A stretch of 64,000 bases of DNA from Actinomadura sp. KC06 (GCF_004348735.1 NZ_SMKT01000027.1:1-64000), one strand, 5' to 3'. Positions 26,879 to 34,902 are shown, numbered from the stretch's first letter. A program made the numbers and translations. The notes: generated by a model from the letters alone, not told the origin.

Positions 26879-27861
26879 CGGCCGATCCCCTCCGAGTCGG
26901 AGAGCGCTCGCTCGGTCCCGCGGGCGATGCCGGGCAGCCGGTGCCAGCCGACCATCTCGATGACGCTCTCCACGTCCGGCGCGAGGTGGTCGAGCACCAG
27001 CGGCTCGTTCGCCGGCAGGACGGTGGCGTGCCGGGCCAGCAGGTGCAGGCCGCCCAGGTCGATGAACGCCAGCCGGGAGAAGTCGAGATGGACGCGGTCG
27101 CGGTCCTTGCTCACCTGGGTGAGCTTCTCCGCGAACACCGCGTGCCGGGCGGCGTCCAGCTCGCCCTCGACGCGCAGGCCGTCGGGTTCGAATGTGCGCA
27201 CTATCTTCAGGATCCCGTCATCGAATTCGGGGTTCACTTCCACGAGGACCTCGTGTGTGTCGCGGAGGGCGATGAGCTCGTCGCGCCAGCAGGCGTGCCT
27301 GTCGATCTGGCAGATCGCCATCGCCATGGTGCTCGGCGAGACGGTGTCACCGACCTGGTGCTCGCAGCCCAGCATCTGGCCGAGGTCGGAGCGGCGCGGC
27401 TCGTCCAGCAGCCAGCTGTAGTCGGTGGTGATGCGCACGGCTCGGAAGCCCTGGTCGAACGCCTGGTCGACCTCGCGGCCGAGGGTGTCGACCATCCTGG
27501 CGGGCTCGAAGCCGCCGTACCGGTCGAGGCAGGCGTCCTGCCGCGAGATGACCCGCAGCTGCCCGGCCCTGCGGTAGGCGTCCACGTCGATCCGGTGCCC
27601 GGGCGCCAGGCCGGGAAGCCGCTCGGGCGGCGCGTCGGTGACGTACACGACCTTCTCGTTCGTCTGCAGGCCCTCCTGGACGAAGGGCCCGATGACCCGG
27701 TCGCGCTCCTCGGAGCCGCTGTAGGCCAGCCAGCCGTGATCTCCGGGCCGGACGCCGCTGACCGGGCGCTTGGCGAACCAGGGTGTCTCCATGGCCTGCC
27801 CATCGAGGTCGGTGATTGGTTCAGAGTACGCCGCCGCCGAATTTTTGGAAGCCCAACGCAT
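26875..27861 (-). CDS. MEDS-STAS protein (anti-anti-sigma-like)
   Basis: The 328-residue protein joins a MEDS domain (about 35-215; GDHGWLAYSGSEERDRVIGPFV) to a C-terminal STAS domain (about 225-320; LRVEGELDAARHAVFAEKL, HLDFSRLAFIDLGGLHLL). The Ser normally phosphorylated in SpoIIAA/RsbV-type STAS domains would sit in the FIDLGGL loop; here it is Gly, so control by phosphorylation at that site is doubtful. ATG 27861 follows GAGGG, eight bases after the upstream stop. It lies between two MEDS-ATPase genes, natural partners for a STAS protein. Confidence 0.8.
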   Translation of the reverse strand: MRWASKNSAAAYSEPITDLDGQAMETPWFAKRPVSGVRPGDHGWLAYSGSEERDRVIGPFVQEGLQTNEKVVYVTDAPPERLPGLAPGHRIDVDAYRRAGQLRVISRQDACLDRYGGFEPARMVDTLGREVDQAFDQGFRAVRITTDYSWLLDEPRRSDLGQMLGCEHQVGDTVSPSTMAMAICQIDRHACWRDELIALRDTHEVLVEVNPEFDDGILKIVRTFEPDGLRVEGELDAARHAVFAEKLTQVSKDRDRVHLDFSRLAFIDLGGLHLLARHATVLPANEPLVLDHLAPDVESVIEMVGWHRLPGIARGTERALSDSEGIGR

Positions 27862-27869
27862 AGAGTCCC

Positions 27870-28907
27870 TCACGCTCTGTCCGCATCGGGACGGGACGAG
27901 GGGAGGGCCAGGCGCAGGCGGACGACGCTGCCGTGGTCGCCTGTCCGGATCTGGACGACCGAGCACAGCAGCCGCACCGCCCACAGGCCGAACCGTCCGC
28001 CGGACTTCGCGGCCAGGGGGCGCGGCGGGATCAACCCGTACCCGGTGCCGGGCGGCCACCTGCCCCCGTCGCTGACCTCGCAGACGAAGGCGGGCTCGCC
28101 GTCGGGCGCGTCCGTCCACATGCGCAGGACGATGGGCGGCTCGCCGTGCCGCAGCGCGTTGGTCACGACCTCGGTGACCGCGACGAGGAGCCGCTGGACG
28201 CCGTCCTCGGGCAGCGGCGTCTGCCGCGCGTACTCCGACACGTAGGCGCGCAGCCAGAACAGGTCCGGCCGGTCGATCTTGAAGGTGTCGGCGCCGGGCG
28301 GCGGCGCGGGCAGCGGCTCGCGGTCGCACTGCTCGCAGTAGGCCCACGGGTCGACGAAGCCGGGGTTGGCGAGGGCCCGCGCGCCGCGCACGGTCTCGGG
28401 GTGCGTCTTGCGGGCCGCCGCGACGACACCGGCGGGCAGCGTGGCCGCGTAGGGGCACAGGAGCGCCGCGCCGGTGCCGCGGAACGCGACGTTCAGGACG
28501 GCCTCGACGCGCTGCCATTCGGCGACCTCCAGCGGCGACCGCGACGCCCACACCGGGTCGCCGAGGACGCGGAGGCGGCGTCCCTGCCAGGCGGTCTCGT
28601 CGGCGTCGCTGAGGCAGTCGGCCAGCGTCCGGGACGGGTGCGCGTACCAGGCGGACGCGTCGGCGAACTCGACGGCCGCGGCGGCCGGGCCGAGGGCGTC
28701 GCGCAGCACGGTCTCCCGCGCGGTCCCGCAGACGGCGAGGACGCGGTCGCCTTCCTCCACGCCGTCTCGGAGGAAGGGCAGGGCGCCGTCGAGGAGCTGG
28801 TCCATGCCGTCGTAGGGGAGCACGCGGTGCGTGAATGACGAGTCGTTCACGGCTGCCGCCGGGCTTGTGGTCATGGCGTCACCGACTGTGCGGGCGGACG
28901 GACTCAT
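27870..28907 (-). CDS. MEDS-domain anti-sigma/kinase-like ATPase protein (second copy)
   Basis: The 345-residue protein has the same design as the 25907-26878 product: a MEDS domain (about 30-200; LPYDGMDQLLDGALPFL, LLCPYAATLP) and a GHKL ATPase domain (about 230-335; TEVVTNALRHG, GRFGLWAVRLL). The EQCD segment holds a Cys and is not shared with the other copy. ATG 28907 or ATG 28874 may be the start. It is first in the operon, behind a possible SigB-type -10 at 28952-28957. Confidence 0.78.
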   Translation of the reverse strand: MSPSARTVGDAMTTSPAAAVNDSSFTHRVLPYDGMDQLLDGALPFLRDGVEEGDRVLAVCGTARETVLRDALGPAAAAVEFADASAWYAHPSRTLADCLSDADETAWQGRRLRVLGDPVWASRSPLEVAEWQRVEAVLNVAFRGTGAALLCPYAATLPAGVVAAARKTHPETVRGARALANPGFVDPWAYCEQCDREPLPAPPPGADTFKIDRPDLFWLRAYVSEYARQTPLPEDGVQRLLVAVTEVVTNALRHGEPPIVLRMWTDAPDGEPAFVCEVSDGGRWPPGTGYGLIPPRPLAAKSGGRFGLWAVRLLCSVVQIRTGDHGSVVRLRLALPSSRPDADRA

Positions 28908-28951
28908 CAAGCCTAGGCCGCCCGCGTCCGCCTGCCGAGGCCGTTCCGCAA

Positions 28952-28957
28952 ATACCC
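28952..28957 (-). promoter_or_regulatory. Possible SigB/SigF-type -10 box upstream of the MEDS operon
   Basis: The minus strand reads GGGTAT about 45 bases before the first start, the -10 consensus of actinobacterial general-stress sigma factors. A matching GTTT -35 is not evident. Confidence 0.25.
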
Positions 28958-29119
28958 TGATGGATTCTCCGAGCGCCTGTCCGCAATTCCGGCGAGGGTG
29001 CGTCCCTTACCCGCGCGACCAGGCGATCAGTTCCTCACTCGGCATCGACCGGGCGGCGAATTCCGTTGCCGGATCCGCCGACCGGAACGCTAAGCTGAAC
29101 GCGCTTCTCCGGAACGCCG

Positions 29120-29204
29120 GCGGGCGTGGCGAAATCAGGTATACGCGGCAGGTTTAGGTCCTGTTGGTGGCGACACCGTGGGGGTTCGAATCCCCCCGCC
29201 CGCA
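29120..29204 (+). tRNA. tRNA-Leu (anticodon UAG)
   Basis: The 85-nt gene folds with a perfect 7-bp acceptor stem (GCGGGCG with CGCCCGC, discriminator A) and an anticodon loop TTTAGGT with TAG at 29155-29157. It has a long class II variable arm and a T arm GGGGG-TTCGAAT-CCCCC. CCA is not encoded. It reads CUA and by wobble CUG. I looked for a duplicated 3' end or integrase nearby and found none. Confidence 0.93.
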
Positions 29205-29214
29205 CTGTGTCAGC

Positions 29215-29234
29215 CCAGGGGGGCGACCCCCTGG
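29215..29234 (+). terminator. tRNA-Leu terminator hairpin with GCGA tetraloop
   Basis: CCAGGGGG-GCGA-CCCCCTGG begins 11 bases after the tRNA. The same hairpin type occurs in opposite orientation at 31546-31565. Confidence 0.6.
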
Positions 29235-29350
29235 AACCCCGTCACGGCCGGCGGACCGTTTCCCGAGCCGCCGGCGCGTCTCGCGAAACGGCCCCCCGAC
29301 CGGCGGGTCGTGCGACCTCCGGCGCGGGGCGCCTCCGGCCGCACGACCCC
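29215..29350 (+). repeat. Terminator-plus-palindrome repeat, copy A
   Basis: After the tetraloop hairpin comes AACCCCGTCACG, then a CCGTTTC/GAAACGG hairpin (about 29260-29295), then a 46-base palindromic core (29305-29350) whose ends GTCGTGCG/CGCACGAC pair perfectly. The first 45 bases of the core match the reverse complement of copy B (31404-31448) at 43 positions. Confidence 0.7.
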
Positions 29351-29384
29351 GTGACGCCGGTCGAGGTTCAATCAGCGGTCGAGG

Positions 29385-29852
29385 TCAGAGGTCGAGGTCG
29401 CGGCGGAGGCGGTCTACGTGGCCGGTGGCCCGGACGTTGTAGTACGCCTTCTCGATCTTGCCGTCGGCGTCGATGATGAAGGTGGAGCGGATGACGCCGA
29501 CGACGACCCGGCCGTAGAGCTTCTTCTCCCCGTACGCGCCGTACGCCTGGAGGACCTCGGTATCGGCGTCCGACAGCAGCGGGAAGGTCAGGCCCTCCTT
29601 CTCCCGGAACTTGGCGAGCTTGGCCGGCTTGTCGGGGGAGATGCCCACGACCGCGACGCCGGCGGACTCCAGCTCGCCCAGGCTGCCCTGGAAGTCGACC
29701 GCCTCCTTGGTGCAGCCGGGCGTCAGGGCGGCCGGGTAGAAGTAGAGGATCGTGCGCCGCCCGCGCAGCGAGGCCAGCGACACCGGCTCGCCGTCGGCGT
29801 CGGGAAGCTCGAAATCGGGGGCGACGTCCCCTGGCTGCAGCCGCTCGGACAC
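29385..29852 (-). CDS. bcp: Thioredoxin-dependent peroxiredoxin, Bcp/PrxQ family
   Basis: The 155-residue peroxidase reduces H2O2 and alkyl hydroperoxides. The peroxidatic Cys47 lies in LTPGCTKE after YFYPAA. The resolving cysteine that many Bcp proteins carry five residues later is Val52, and no other Cys is present. It must therefore use a 1-Cys mechanism or an external thiol. GTG 29852 is chosen (AAAGG upstream); the open frame extends further but without conserved sequence. Confidence 0.9.
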   Translation of the reverse strand: MSERLQPGDVAPDFELPDADGEPVSLASLRGRRTILYFYPAALTPGCTKEAVDFQGSLGELESAGVAVVGISPDKPAKLAKFREKEGLTFPLLSDADTEVLQAYGAYGEKKLYGRVVVGVIRSTFIIDADGKIEKAYYNVRATGHVDRLRRDLDL

Positions 29853-29990
29853 CCTGTGCCGCCTTTCGCTCGGATGGTTGGTCCAACGGTACCGGCTGGG
29901 GTGCGGCGGACGTCCGGCGGGAAGACCTGCCACACTGTTCGGATCACGCTTCGCTGGTCATGGATTCGCCCGACACGGTAAGGACACGGC

Positions 29991-30317
29991 ATGGCTGACA
30001 GGGCCCGCGACCCGGACGCGCTGGAACGGGAGCTCCAGCTCACCCGCCAGAGCTTCGCACGCACGATCGACGAGCTCGCCGCCCGGGTCAACCCGAAGAA
30101 CGTCGCGCAACGGGGCACCGAGCGGCTGAAGGAGGAGGCGGGTCAGGTCGCGCGGGCGGTCGGTTCGATGGTGCGGCCGTCCGAGGGGTCCGACGACTCC
30201 GACGCCAAGGACGCGGGCGGCGGGATCGACAAGCGCCTGGTGGCGGCGAGCGTCGGGGCCGCCGTCACCGTGACCGCCCTGATCCTCTGGAGCCGTAGGC
30301 GCAAGCGCCGCCGCTGA
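29991..30317 (+). CDS. DUF3618 membrane protein
   Basis: The 108-residue protein has the DUF3618 segment at about 8-55 (ALERELQLTRQSFARTIDEL ... VNPKNVA), a polar linker, one transmembrane helix (about 82-99), and a terminal Arg/Lys cluster, so its N-terminus is cytoplasmic. The function is unknown. Its 3' end overlaps the opposite-strand zinc-finger ORF by 53 bases. Confidence 0.82.
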   Translation: MADRARDPDALERELQLTRQSFARTIDELAARVNPKNVAQRGTERLKEEAGQVARAVGSMVRPSEGSDDSDAKDAGGGIDKRLVAASVGAAVTVTALILWSRRRKRRR

Positions 30318-30585
30318 ACCTCGTCCCGAAGGCGCCGGTCCGCATGCCGCGGCCGGCGCCTTTGCGCGCCGGGACGATGCGCGTGTGCCCCGGCCCGGAG
30401 GCGGGCCGCTGCGCGATGGTGCGGCGGAGCAGCTCGGCGACGCTTCGCAGCTCGGCGAGCTCGGCGCGGCACGGCGGGCAGCCGAGCAGATGCGCCGACA
30501 GCTCGTCCGCCTCGGCGCCGGGCAGCCGTCCCAGGGCGTAGACGCCGAGGCCCATGCGGAACTCCCCGCAGTCCGGTCCTCCCAC
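30265..30585 (-). CDS. Short zinc-finger (anti-sigma-type) protein, possibly truncated
   Basis: The 106-residue frame begins with a zf-HC2-like module: Cys6, then H32-x3-C36-x2-C39, with ALGRLPGAEADELSAHLLGCPPC as in ZAS anti-sigma factors. The membrane helix and sensor domain usually found after it are missing. Instead there is a basic, low-complexity tail that reads across the opposite gene's terminator hairpin and 3' end. No sigma factor gene is adjacent. It may be a remnant or a soluble variant. Confidence 0.5.
   Translation of the reverse strand: MGGPDCGEFRMGLGVYALGRLPGAEADELSAHLLGCPPCRAELAELRSVAELLRRTIAQRPASGPGHTRIVPARKGAGRGMRTGAFGTRFSGGACAYGSRGSGRSR
30329..30363 (+). terminator. Terminator of the DUF3618 gene
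   Basis: AAGGCGCCGG/CCGGCGCCTT forms a 10-bp stem (30329-30338 with 30353-30362), followed by T, 11 bases after the stop. Confidence 0.6.
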
Positions 30586-30631
30586 ACCATGGAGTACGGG
30601 TGACGTGCCCGCCCCGTTCAGCGGGACGGCG

Positions 30632-31306
30632 TCAGCGCGCGTCCAGGTCAGGCGGCGTCACGGTGAACCGGGCCTCCACGGTGGCGCGGACGATCTGCGT
30701 CGCGGGCTCCAGGTCGATCGGCTCGGGCTCCTCCGGGGCGCCGCCGGCGCCTCCGTACGCGGCGGCCAGCGCGATGGGGCCGCCGGTGTCCTGGTTGCGG
30801 CCGAGGCCCTCGTCCGACAGCTCGACCAGTCCGGTCAGCCGGGAGCCGAGCGCCTCGGCGTAGCTGCGGGCGCGCTCGACGGCCTCGTGCGCGGCCTGCC
30901 GCGCCGCCCGCCCGTACACCTCGCTCTCGCGCCGCAGCTCCCAATCCGGGCCGTTCACGTAGGTGCGCTCCATGTCGCCGAGCCGGGTGACCAGCTCGCC
31001 GAGGATCCCGAAGTCGCTGACCGTGATCTTGATCCAGACGGTGCCGCGGTAGGCGCGGACGTCGCCCTCGCGCCGCTTGTACTTCAGCACCGGCGTGATC
31101 GACAGCCCGCCCGTCTCCAGCTTCTCCACGGCCTCGCCGTAGGACTTGACCAGGTCGAGGCAGCGCTGGTTCCGCTCGGTGAGCCGGTCGACGGCCGCCC
31201 GCCGGTCGGACTCCTGCGACTGGACGTGCACCGACAGCCGCGCGATCTCCGGCTCGGCCTCCAGCACCGCTTCCCCGCGAACACTGATCATCGGAGCATC
31301 GCTCAT
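30632..31306 (-). CDS. SIMPL-domain (DUF541) protein
   Basis: The 224-residue protein matches the SIMPL family: ISVRGEAVLEAEPEIARL at the N-terminus, a central LSITPVLKYK, and ARQAAHEAVERARSYAEALG. No signal peptide is seen, so this copy appears cytoplasmic, unlike many secreted relatives. The family has been linked to envelope stress and NF-kB-type signalling partners, without a defined reaction. Confidence 0.82.
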   Translation of the reverse strand: MSDAPMISVRGEAVLEAEPEIARLSVHVQSQESDRRAAVDRLTERNQRCLDLVKSYGEAVEKLETGGLSITPVLKYKRREGDVRAYRGTVWIKITVSDFGILGELVTRLGDMERTYVNGPDWELRRESEVYGRAARQAAHEAVERARSYAEALGSRLTGLVELSDEGLGRNQDTGGPIALAAAYGGAGGAPEEPEPIDLEPATQIVRATVEARFTVTPPDLDAR

Positions 31307-31403
31307 AACCCCAACCTAGCCCCACATTCCCGGACGAGACCCGCACCGACGTTCCTGGACGGGTCAGATCCGCCCGCTTGGACAAGACCTCAGCCGGGGC
31401 GAC

Positions 31404-31565
31404 GGGTCGTGCGGCCGGAGGCGCCCTGCGCCGGAGGTCGCACGGCCCGACGACGCAGGCGACCGCGGCGACGCCACGCACGTCCGCAACGGGCACGACA
31501 GACCGCAACGGCGGCGTGAGGATCGCCTGCGTCGTGACGGGGGTCGAAGGGGGTCGCCCCCCTTC
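31404..31565 (-). repeat. Terminator-plus-palindrome repeat, copy B (inverted)
   Basis: Read on the minus strand, it starts with a tetraloop hairpin GAAGGGGG-GCGA-CCCCCTTC (31565-31546) that overlaps the stop of the PLP gene and serves as its terminator. A CCCCCGTCACG motif follows, then a 45-base palindromic core (31448-31404) matching copy A at 43 of 45 positions. The ~95 bases between hairpin and core are not similar to copy A. Confidence 0.7.
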
Positions 31566-32757
31566 ACAAGAAAGTGCGGCCTTCGCCCCGATAGGTGGGG
31601 ACCGTGCGGGCTACCCGGTCGTCGTCGATCAGGTGGAGGGCGTCGAAGCGTTCGCACAGTTCTCCGGCCTTGGTGTGCCGGAACCAGACGCGGTCGCCGA
31701 CGGACAGCAGGTCGGCGGCGCGTCCGAGCAGGGGCGTCTGCACTTCGCCCGCGCCTTCGTCGCGGTGGTAGGCGAGGCCGGCGGGCAGGTAGGGCTGGGG
31801 GAGCCGGACGGCGTCGCCGGGGCCGGAGGCGAGGTAGCCGCCGCCGAGGCAGGTCGCGACGCCGGGGGCGGGCCGCCGGACGACGGGCAGCGCGAAGAGC
31901 GCGGCGGGACGTCCGCTGAAGTTGGAGTACTGGTCGAACAGGTGCGGCTGGTAGAGGCCGGAGCCCGCGGCGATCTCGGTGACGGCGCGTTCGGCGGCGG
32001 TCGTCTCGACGCTGCCGGTGCCGCCGCCGTTGACGAACTCCAGGTCGGTCAGCGCCCGGACGGCCCGGACGATCGCGGCCCGGCGGCGGGCCAGCTCGAT
32101 CCGGGACCGCCGCTGCATGGCGCGGATGACGCGGCTGCGGGCGGGCCGTCCGGGCGGGACGTCCCCGACGCCGGCGATCTGCGACTCGTACGCCATCAGC
32201 CCGGCGAGGTGGAGCGAGGGCCGCTTGAGGACCCGCTCGGCGAACGCGGCGACCTGGGCGGGGGTGCGGAGCGGGGAGCGCAGCGCGCCGATCCTGACCC
32301 GTCCGCCGAGGGGGCGGTAGGAGGCGTCGATGTCGACGCACACGCGGATCGGGCGGTCGCCCGCGGCGTCCTCGATCAGGTCGAGGTGCTCCGGCGAGTC
32401 GGTCATGAGCGTGATGGCGCGGGCGGCGGCGGGGTCGGCGGCCAGCTCGGCGACGGCGGTCCGGTCGGCGGTGGGGTAGGCGACGAGGATGTCGTCGCTG
32501 ATGCCCTCCCGTGCCAGCCACAGCGCCTCGGGGAGGGTGAACGCCATGATCCCGGCGAAGCCGTCCAGGGCGAGGACGTCCTCCAGGAGGGCCCGGCAGC
32601 GCACCGACTTGCTCGCGACCCGGATCGGCTTGCCGCCTGCGCGGCGGGCGAGGCCGGCGGCGTTGGCGCGGAAGGCCGCCAGGTCGACGACGGCGAACGG
32701 CGCCTCGATCCCGGCCGTCGCGGCGTCGTAGCGATCCCGGAGGTTCATGCTCGTCAC
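31564..32757 (-). CDS. Fold-type III PLP enzyme, D-threonine aldolase / amino-acid racemase-like
   Basis: A 397-residue protein with an alanine-racemase-like barrel. The PLP lysine is K50 in IRVASKSVRCR. FVNGGGTGSVE is the phosphate-binding loop, and the C-terminal beta domain has FRHTKAGELCERF, the metal-site region of D-threonine aldolase-like proteins. In this family the enzymes cleave or deaminate D-amino acids; the substrate is not readable. A TATACT -10 box ends six bases before GTG 32757, indicating leaderless translation, and a palindrome lies at the -35 position. Confidence 0.8.
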   Translation of the reverse strand: MTSMNLRDRYDAATAGIEAPFAVVDLAAFRANAAGLARRAGGKPIRVASKSVRCRALLEDVLALDGFAGIMAFTLPEALWLAREGISDDILVAYPTADRTAVAELAADPAAARAITLMTDSPEHLDLIEDAAGDRPIRVCVDIDASYRPLGGRVRIGALRSPLRTPAQVAAFAERVLKRPSLHLAGLMAYESQIAGVGDVPPGRPARSRVIRAMQRRSRIELARRRAAIVRAVRALTDLEFVNGGGTGSVETTAAERAVTEIAAGSGLYQPHLFDQYSNFSGRPAALFALPVVRRPAPGVATCLGGGYLASGPGDAVRLPQPYLPAGLAYHRDEGAGEVQTPLLGRAADLLSVGDRVWFRHTKAGELCERFDALHLIDDDRVARTVPTYRGEGRTFL

Positions 32758-32763
32758 GCGGCC

Positions 32764-32794
32764 AGTATAGGTCTAACGTGAAAACCTCTCACGT
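32764..32794 (-). promoter_or_regulatory. Promoter and overlapping operator of the PLP enzyme gene
   Basis: Minus-strand TATACT (32769-32764) is the -10 box. An inverted repeat ACGTGA-N7-TCACGT (32776-32794) covers the expected -35, so a bound repressor would block transcription. Confidence 0.45.
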
Positions 32795-32813
32795 AAGAGT
32801 TGACTGTCGGTGA

Positions 32814-33932
32814 CTATGGGGTTATCTGGACGTTTCGGGTCTCGGCATCGGCGGCGGCGAAGCCGATCAGCCGGTGCGCCTCGGCCTCCAGCGCCTCGGC
32901 GTCGTCCGGTCGCGGCTCGTCGTACGTCTTGATCGTCAGGGTCGCGCGGCCGCCCTTCGTCTCAAGCGTCCACTCCCCGGCGGTGAACCCGTCGACCAGG
33001 ACGATGCTGGGGACGGGCCGCCGCACCCGGTAGTTCTGCGCCTCGAAGCGGTCGGTGATGACGCGGCTGCGGTCGGCGTGCGACAGCAGCAGGTTGTCGA
33101 AGTCGTACAGCAGGCGCGGTGGCGCGGGCACGTCCGGGCCGGGACGGGGAGCGTCCGGAAGGTCGAACAGCTCGCGCCCCTTCTCGTCCTCGAACGTGAC
33201 CAGGCGTGGACGCAGCCGCTCCATCACGTCCTTCAACCGGGTCAGGCCCGACCAGGTCTGCGCGTCCATCACCGTGGCCGGCCCGAACGCCGCCAGATAG
33301 CGCAAGATCATCTCGTCGGGGGTCGCGTCGTCCGCGAGGGGTTCGCCCAGCCACGCTTCGGCGGTCGTGTGCGCGATCGGGCCGCTCGATCCCCACACGC
33401 CGCGCGGCGGGACCTGCACCAGCGCCATCCGGCAGCGCGCCGCGTAGGCGAGGGACGCCGGGGCGCGGTCGCCCCAGCCTGCCGCGCGCCCGTGCTCGGC
33501 CAGCAGCGCGCCGAGCTGCTTGGCCGTCAGCGGCTTCTCCTCCAGGAACGGCCGGGCCGCGGCGACCAGGTCGTCCATGTCGAGGCCCTCGACGGGCTTG
33601 GCGTGGGTGTAGTTCTGGAACAGGTCCCGGTCGAGGACGGGCTGGACGAGCGGCCGCAGCCACAGCGCGTCCCGCGCGCTGACCAGGTGGATCGTCGACC
33701 GCATCAGCGCGAGCCGGACGAGCCGGCGCCCGACGAGCGGCTCCGCCACGTCCTGCGGCGTCACCCCGTCGAGCCGGGCGCCGAGCCCCGCGTACCAGCT
33801 GTGCGGGGTCTGCGCCTGGAGCCCTGCCAGCCGCTCGACGGCCTCGACGACGGGCAGCTCGGCCCGTTCCAGGAGAAGCTGCCGGGCCAGCGTGGCGCGG
33901 TTCAGGGCGCGCCGGGAGAGTCGCTCGCTCAT
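32814..33932 (-). CDS. Winged-helix DNA-binding protein, AlkZ/YcaQ-like (HTH_42)
   Basis: The 372-residue protein belongs to the AlkZ-like family: RATLARQLLLERAELPVVEAVERLAGLQAQTPHSWYAGL at the N-terminus, MRSTIHLVSARDALWLRP, then three winged-helix segments and the late FTAGEW. AlkZ proteins are DNA glycosylases that unhook interstrand crosslinks in Streptomyces. The catalytic QxQ motif (QAQ in LQAQTP) is present, so base excision is plausible. Many family members remain uncharacterised. ATG 33932 is preceded by GGGAG. Confidence 0.78.
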   Translation of the reverse strand: MSERLSRRALNRATLARQLLLERAELPVVEAVERLAGLQAQTPHSWYAGLGARLDGVTPQDVAEPLVGRRLVRLALMRSTIHLVSARDALWLRPLVQPVLDRDLFQNYTHAKPVEGLDMDDLVAAARPFLEEKPLTAKQLGALLAEHGRAAGWGDRAPASLAYAARCRMALVQVPPRGVWGSSGPIAHTTAEAWLGEPLADDATPDEMILRYLAAFGPATVMDAQTWSGLTRLKDVMERLRPRLVTFEDEKGRELFDLPDAPRPGPDVPAPPRLLYDFDNLLLSHADRSRVITDRFEAQNYRVRRPVPSIVLVDGFTAGEWTLETKGGRATLTIKTYDEPRPDDAEALEAEAHRLIGFAAADAETRNVQITP

Positions 33933-34053
33933 GCCGACCATTCTCCCGGCGGACGCGCGGCGGTCGGGCCCGTGGAGGGCGGGTGGCGCGTAAGCTCGGA
34001 GGGACGTTCTGAGCTGCCCTTCCCAGCCGTTTCCCGCGCGAAGAGATGAGACC

Positions 34054-34902
34054 GTGAACGAATATGTGCTGACCCTGTCGTGCCCCGACCGGCCCGGCAT
34101 CGTCGCCGCCGTCTCGGGGCTGCTGGCCGAGCGCGGGTGCAACATCCTGGAGAGCCAGCAGTTCGGCGACGCCGATTCCGGCACGTTCTTCATGCGGGTC
34201 CAGTTCGCGGCCCTGGACGACACCGACCCCGACGAGCTGCGCGGCGCGTTCGCGTCCCTGGCGCCCGAGCTGGAGCTGGACTGGCGGCTGCACGCGCTCG
34301 CCGAGCGGCCGCGCGTCCTGATCATGGTGTCGAAGGGCGGGCACTGCCTGAACGACCTGCTCTACCGGACGCGGTCCGGGCTGCTCGACATCGAGATCGT
34401 CGCGGTCGCGTCCAACCATCCGGACCTGCGGCCCCTCACCCAGTCGTACGGGATCGACTACCACCACCTGCCGGTCGGGGCCCGCGGCAAGGCCGCACAC
34501 GAGACCGAGATCCTGACGCTGGTCGAGCACTACCGCGCCGACCTGGTCGTCCTCGCCCGGTACATGCAGATCCTGTCGGACGACTTCTGCGCCAAGCTGC
34601 CGGGCGCGATCATCAACATCCACCATTCGTTCCTGCCGAGTTTCAAGGGCGCCCGCCCCTACCACCAGGCGCACGCGCGCGGGGTGAAGCTGATCGGCGC
34701 CACCGCGCACTACGTCACCGCCGACCTGGACGAGGGCCCGATCATCGAGCAGGAGGTCGCGCGCGTCGACCACACCCACAGCCCGGAGGAGCTCGTGGCC
34801 GTGGGACGCGACGTCGAATGCCTCGCGCTGGCGCGGGCCGTCCGGTGGCACACCGAGCATCGCGTCCTGCTCAACGGCGACCGCACCGTCGTCTTCCGCT
34901 GA
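34054..34902 (+). CDS. purU: Formyltetrahydrofolate deformylase
   Basis: The 282-residue enzyme hydrolyses 10-formyl-THF to formate and THF, balancing one-carbon pools. It has an N-terminal ACT domain (1-80; LSCPDRPGIVAAVSG). The formyltransferase domain carries the catalytic INIHHSFLPSFKGA (Asn-His) and the Asp of DLDEGPIIEQ. GTG start. One-carbon context: the glycine-cleavage operon is 14 kb downstream. Confidence 0.93.
   Translation: MNEYVLTLSCPDRPGIVAAVSGLLAERGCNILESQQFGDADSGTFFMRVQFAALDDTDPDELRGAFASLAPELELDWRLHALAERPRVLIMVSKGGHCLNDLLYRTRSGLLDIEIVAVASNHPDLRPLTQSYGIDYHHLPVGARGKAAHETEILTLVEHYRADLVVLARYMQILSDDFCAKLPGAIINIHHSFLPSFKGARPYHQAHARGVKLIGATAHYVTADLDEGPIIEQEVARVDHTHSPEELVAVGRDVECLALARAVRWHTEHRVLLNGDRTVVFR

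Noticed and set aside
29120..29204. tRNA-Leu as an attachment site for an integrated element
   Set aside because: No duplicated tRNA 3' end, integrase or phage-like genes were found downstream.
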